This document shows, in pieces, positions 60,477 to 64,000 of a DNA stretch of 64,000 nucleotides. Numbering within the stretch: position 1 is the stretch's first letter; every line of letters starts with the position of its first letter. Source of the stretch: Chitinimonas prasina (lineage in GTDB: Bacteria; Pseudomonadota; Gammaproteobacteria; Burkholderiales; Chitinimonadaceae); NCBI RefSeq assembly GCF_030160395.1, contig NZ_BSOG01000002.1:697280-761279 (forward strand), read 5' to 3'. The notes beneath the pieces were generated by a model, which was not told the DNA's origin, did not search any database, and saw only the letters and a list, made by a program, of their open reading frames with translations. Position numbers and translations under genes: made by a program.

Positions 60477-61346
60477 TCAAACCGCCACTGCGGGCTGTTT
60501 GCTCAATAGCGTAATCAGTGCCGCCAAGCGCTGACGCAGCTCGCGGCGGTCCACGATCATATCAATGGCGCCTTTTTCCAGCAGGAATTCCGCCCGCTGG
60601 AAGCCCTCTGGCAGCGTCTCCCGCACCGTCTGCTCGATCACGCGTGGGCCGGCAAAGCCGATCAGCGCGCCCGGTTCAGCTATCACCACATCGCCGAGGA
60701 AGGCAAACGAGGCAGACACCCCACCCATGGTGGGGTCGGTCAGCAGCGAAATAAAGGGCAGCCCCTTATCCGCAAGGCGAGTCAGGATGGCGCTGGTCTT
60801 GGCCATCTGCATCAACGACATCAGGCCCTCCTGCATGCGTGCACCGCCCGAGGCCGATACGCAGATGAAGGGACAGCCATTGTCGATGGCTGCCTGCGCA
60901 CCACGCACAAAGCGCTCGCCCACCACCGAACCCATGGAGCCACCGATGAACTTGAACTCGAACGCGGCTATCACTACCGGCAAGGTATGGATAGCGCCCT
61001 GCATCACCACCATGGCGTCTTCTTCGCCACTGTTTTCACGGGCAGCTTCCAACCGCTCTGGATAGCGTTTTGAATCCTTGAACTTGAGGAAATCGGTGGG
61101 TCGCACCTCGGCGCCTATTTCTACCCTGCCCTCCACATCCAGCATCAAATCCAGCCGGCGGCGCGCTGTTACGGCATTGTGATGGCCGCACTTCGGGCAC
61201 ACTTCCAGATTGTTCTCCAGATCAGTCCGGTACAGCACGGCCTCACAGGCCGAACACTTGCTCCACAAACCTTCCGGCACCGACTTGCTGGGGCCGGTAG
61301 GTTTGGCCTTGATCTTGGGGGGCAGCAGTTTCTGCAACCAGCTCAT
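60477..61346 (-). CDS. accD: Acetyl-CoA carboxylase carboxyltransferase subunit beta
   Basis: A 289-residue AccD with N-terminal zinc ribbon (Cys pairs in '[10 protein letters not shown]' and 'VCPKCGHHN'), and '[21 protein letters not shown]', '[17 protein letters not shown]', '[12 protein letters not shown]'. It transfers CO2 to acetyl-CoA for fatty-acid synthesis. Confidence 0.97.
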   Translation of the reverse strand: MSWLQKLLPPKIKAKPTGPSKSVPEGLWSKCSACEAVLYRTDLENNLEVCPKCGHHNAVTARRRLDLMLDVEGRVEIGAEVRPTDFLKFKDSKRYPERLEAARENSGEEDAMVVMQGAIHTLPVVIAAFEFKFIGGSMGSVVGERFVRGAQAAIDNGCPFICVSASGGARMQEGLMSLMQMAKTSAILTRLADKGLPFISLLTDPTMGGVSASFAFLGDVVIAEPGALIGFAGPRVIEQTVRETLPEGFQRAEFLLEKGAIDMIVDRRELRQRLAALITLLSKQPAVAV

Positions 61347-61397
61347 GCATATCTCCTACGCTGTTTGGTCATCTCAACCAAGCGCTTGAAAAATCAA

Positions 61398-61417
61398 AGG
61401 GCCGCATGGGCGGCCCT
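61398..61417 (-). terminator. Terminator after trpA
   Basis: AGGGCCGC-ATGG-GCGGCCCT followed on the minus strand by TTTGATTTTT gives a good rho-independent terminator between trpA and accD. Confidence 0.85.
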
Positions 61418-61425
61418 GTTTGGGA

Positions 61426-62229
61426 TTATTGTCGGGCCGCATCCATGGCGCTACGCACCTCGCGCAGGAAGGCTGTCAGCCTCACCGCCGCATCAGCGCC
61501 ATGCTCCTCGACCTCCTGCACCAGGCGGCTGCCTATGATCACCGAATCGGCAATCCTTGCCACAGCCTGCGCCGATGCTGCATCGCGTATGCCAAAACCC
61601 ACGCCTATGGGCAGGCTCAACTGGCCACGCAGGTGCGCCAGCTTGCTGGCAACACTGTCGATATCCAGCGTTGCGGCACCTGTCACGCCCTTGAGCGAGA
61701 CATAGTAGACATAGCCGGCTGCATGCTTGGCCACTTCCGCCACACGCCAATCGGGGGTAGTGGGTGCCAGCAGGAAAATCGGGTCCAGTCCATGTGCCTT
61801 GAGGGTGTCGGACAGCGCTGCAGCCTCTTCGGGCGGCAAATCAACAGTGAGCACACCATCGACACCCGCCTCGCTGGCGGCCTTGGCGAACACTTCATAC
61901 CCCATCGCCTCCACCGGGTTGGCATAGCCCATCAGTACCACGGGAGTCTCTGTATCGCGGCGGCGGAAGTCACGCACCATGTCCAGTACACTGGTCAGGC
62001 TGACGCCATGCGCCAACGCCCGTTCGGACGCCTTCTGAATCACCGGACCATCGGCCATGGGGTCAGAGAAAGGTACGCCCAGTTCAACAATATCAGCACC
62101 GCCAGCCACCAGGGCATGCATCAGGCCCACGGTGGCAGCAGGGTGCGGGTCACCAGCGGTGATATAAGGTATCAACGCCTGCTTTTGCTGGGATTTCAGG
62201 CGAGAGAAAACAGTCTGTATACGGGCCAT
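61426..62229 (-). CDS. trpA: Tryptophan synthase alpha subunit
   Basis: A 267-residue TrpA: '[21 protein letters not shown]', '[21 protein letters not shown]' (in parts), '[27 protein letters not shown]', '[11 protein letters not shown]'. Cleaves indole-glycerol phosphate to indole. Catalytic Glu in 'VELGVP' and Asp in 'VDLPPEE' are visible. Confidence 0.97.
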   Translation of the reverse strand: MARIQTVFSRLKSQQKQALIPYITAGDPHPAATVGLMHALVAGGADIVELGVPFSDPMADGPVIQKASERALAHGVSLTSVLDMVRDFRRRDTETPVVLMGYANPVEAMGYEVFAKAASEAGVDGVLTVDLPPEEAAALSDTLKAHGLDPIFLLAPTTPDWRVAEVAKHAAGYVYYVSLKGVTGAATLDIDSVASKLAHLRGQLSLPIGVGFGIRDAASAQAVARIADSVIIGSRLVQEVEEHGADAAVRLTAFLREVRSAMDAARQ

Positions 62230-62247
62230 AAGGTCAGAAGACTCGCA

Positions 62248-62267
62248 CCGGCCGCAATCGCGGCCGG
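62248..62267 (-). other. Hairpin between trpB and trpA
   Basis: CCGGCCGC-AATC-GCGGCCGG is a perfect 8-bp stem with 4-base loop in the 51-bp gap between the two genes. No T-run follows, so it could be a processing or stability element. Confidence 0.5.
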
Positions 62268-62280
62268 CATAGGTAAAGGC

Positions 62281-63504
62281 TTACAGTTCGATACCGGACA
62301 GCTTGGCGACAGTCGGAATATCCTTGTCGCCGCGGCCGGACAAATTGACCAGGATGATCTGATCGCGAGGCAGGGTTGGCGCCAGGCGCTTGGCATAGGC
62401 CAAGGCATGGCTGGACTCCAGCGCCGGGATAATCCCCTCGGTACGGCATAGCTCATGAAAGGCGGCCAGCGCCTCATCATCATTGGCAGCCGTATATTCT
62501 ACCCTGCCCATGTCCTTAAGGTAGCTATGTTCTGGTCCCACGCCAGGATAGTCCAGCCCAGCCGAGATGGAATGGGTCTCAATGATCTGGCCATGCGCAT
62601 CCTGCATCAGGTAGGTACGGTTGCCGTGCAAGACGCCCGGACGCCCTGCAGACAGCGGCGCCGCGTGGCGGCCGGTCTCCACGCCATCACCACCCGCTTC
62701 CACGCCTATCATGCGCACACCAGGAACCTGGATATAGGGATAGAACATGCCGATGGCGTTGGAGCCGCCACCCACGCACGCCACCACCACATCGGGCTGG
62801 CGCCCCGCCATCTCCACCATCTGCACCTTGGACTCCTCGCCGATCACCGCCTGGAAGTCGCGTACCAGCATGGGATAGGGGTGCGGGCCTGCTGCCGTGC
62901 CCAAGATGTAGAAGGTATGGTCGACATTGGTCACCCAGTCGCGCATAGCCTCATTCAGCGCATCCTTGAGGGTGCGTGAGCCCGATGTCACCGGCACGAC
63001 GGTAGCGCCCATCAGCTTCATGCGATAGACATTGGCCGCCTGGCGCTGCACATCCTCGGCGCCCATATAGACCACGCACTCCATGCCATAACGGGCAGCC
63101 ACTGTAGCGGAGGCAACGCCATGCTGGCCCGCACCGGTCTCGGCAATCACCCGCTTCTTGCCCATGCGGCGCGCCAGCAGAGCCTGGCCTATGGTGTTGT
63201 TGATCTTGTGCGCACCTGTGTGGTTCAGGTCTTCCCGCTTGAGATAGATCTGTGCCCCACCCAGCACTTCGGACCAGCGCTTGGCATGGTAGATCGGGCT
63301 GGGACGGCCCACATAGTGCTTGAGCTCATAGCGATACTCGTCCATGAAGGCCTTGTCGGCCTTGGCACGGGCGTACTCCTGCTTGAGCTCGTCCAACGCG
63401 GCCATCAAGGTTTCGGCTACGTAGATACCGCCATACTCGCCAAACCGGCCACGGGCATCGGGCAGATCGTAAACATCAGGAACAGGTAGATCGTTGATAT
63501 GCAT
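62281..63504 (-). CDS. trpB: Tryptophan synthase beta subunit
   Basis: A 407-residue PLP enzyme: '[21 protein letters not shown]', '[21 protein letters not shown]' with the PLP lysine, '[17 protein letters not shown]', '[16 protein letters not shown]'. It joins indole with serine to tryptophan. Confidence 0.98.
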   Translation of the reverse strand: MHINDLPVPDVYDLPDARGRFGEYGGIYVAETLMAALDELKQEYARAKADKAFMDEYRYELKHYVGRPSPIYHAKRWSEVLGGAQIYLKREDLNHTGAHKINNTIGQALLARRMGKKRVIAETGAGQHGVASATVAARYGMECVVYMGAEDVQRQAANVYRMKLMGATVVPVTSGSRTLKDALNEAMRDWVTNVDHTFYILGTAAGPHPYPMLVRDFQAVIGEESKVQMVEMAGRQPDVVVACVGGGSNAIGMFYPYIQVPGVRMIGVEAGGDGVETGRHAAPLSAGRPGVLHGNRTYLMQDAHGQIIETHSISAGLDYPGVGPEHSYLKDMGRVEYTAANDDEALAAFHELCRTEGIIPALESSHALAYAKRLAPTLPRDQIILVNLSGRGDKDIPTVAKLSGIEL

Positions 63505-63527
63505 CGGTTTTCCGGTTGAAACTGGCT

Positions 63528-64000
63528 TTAATGATGTTGCCGGACGGCTGCAATGAACTGCGCCACCCGGTCGAGATCCTTGATGCCACGCTGAGACTCA
63601 ACGCCACTGGAGACATCCACTGCCCACGGGCGCACCGCCCTGATCGCGTCAGCCACATTGGTGGCATCCAGGCCGCCAGACAGTATCAATGGCAAGGGCA
63701 GCGACGCTGGCAACAAGTTCCAGTCAAAGCGCTCACCCGTGCCACCATGCGCCAATGGCGAGTAGGCATCACACAGCAATCCTCTGGCATCCGCATAGCG
63801 GTCTGCCAATTCTAACAAATCAAGGCCGGGTTTTACCCGCACCGCCTTGATATAGGGCCGCCCAAATGCCCGGCAATATTCGGGTGGCTCATCGCCATGG
63901 AACTGCAGCAGATCCAGCGGCAGGGTACGCAGCACCCCTTCCACCAGACTGGGGTCGGCATCCACGAACAAGCCCACGGTGCTGACGAAGGGGGGCAAGG
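63528..64000 (-). CDS. trpF: Phosphoribosylanthranilate isomerase (cut by window end)
   Basis: The C-terminal ~157 residues of TrpF: '[17 protein letters not shown]', '[18 protein letters not shown]', '[16 protein letters not shown]', '[20 protein letters not shown]'. The frame continues beyond the right edge, where the start lies. It is 23 bases from trpB, so trpF-trpB-trpA is an operon. Confidence 0.96.
   Translation of the reverse strand, partial: LPPFVSTVGLFVDADPSLVEGVLRTLPLDLLQFHGDEPPEYCRAFGRPYIKAVRVKPGLDLLELADRYADARGLLCDAYSPLAHGGTGERFDWNLLPASLPLPLILSGGLDATNVADAIRAVRPWAVDVSSGVESQRGIKDLDRVAQFIAAVRQHH

Overview
The window comes from a Gram-negative, GC-rich betaproteobacterium. The chromosomal part carries EarP next to an elongation factor P with arginine at position 32, a trpF-trpB-trpA-accD-folC-SPOR-cvpA-purF run, the rsmI/lpoA-yraN-diaA-dolP block and a Porin_4-type porin. 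Together these fit the Neisseriales/Burkholderiales side of the class; I would guess a Neisseriales relative, but the sequence does not settle the genus.

Positions 1 to about 28,346 are the right-hand part of a P2-like prophage. Its left end lies outside the window. Reading right, the tail genes follow P2 order: J, I, tail fibre, (cargo), FI, FII, E/E', (cargo), T, U, D. Cargo and an accessory region follow, then a leftward immunity/regulator block (double-HTH repressor, a 75-aa protein, a BetR-like regulator, a 54-aa peptide and a LuxR-type receptor). A rightward early operon comes next (RHH-like protein, Ogr/Delta zinc finger, PrtN-like activator, several small proteins, replication endonuclease gpA, TraR/DksA zinc finger, DUF4224 protein, tyrosine integrase). 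The integrase gene ends 73 bp from the 3' end of an intact tRNA-Leu(CAA), the probable attachment site.

The prophage is rich in probable defence or cargo genes at three places. Between the tail fibres and FI (the position of Z/fun in P2) are a McrB-N/HNH nuclease and a MazG-like pyrophosphohydrolase. Between E' and T are a secreted phospholipase-A2-like protein and an antisense AbiC-like membrane protein, separated by a decayed second copy of E' with its own hairpin. Downstream of D are a small exported protein, a protein with two PD-(D/E)XK folds, a second nuclease-like protein and a BRCT protein preceded by a remnant of another BRCT gene.

Positions 28,346 to 64,000 are core chromosome. In order: tRNA-Leu; rsmI divergent from lpoA-yraN-diaA-dolP; ybiB; a cyclic-nucleotide-binding protein; a TatD nuclease; a periplasmic binding protein; moeB; a TetR/DUF418 pair; an exported EEP-family phosphoesterase; a GAF protein; a porin with a long insertion; mltA. 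Then comes a nine-gene leftward operon whose genes almost all overlap by a few bases (FAD oxidoreductase, DUF1365, cyclopropane-fatty-acid-synthase-like methyltransferase, chalcone-isomerase-like, MFS, DUF3833, SDR, NTF2-like, and a B12-binding MerR regulator of the LitR/CarH type). This looks like a light-controlled membrane-lipid programme. The window ends with earP-efp, recA, a DUF2306 membrane protein and the trp-acc-fol-pur run, whose first gene (trpF) is cut by the right edge.
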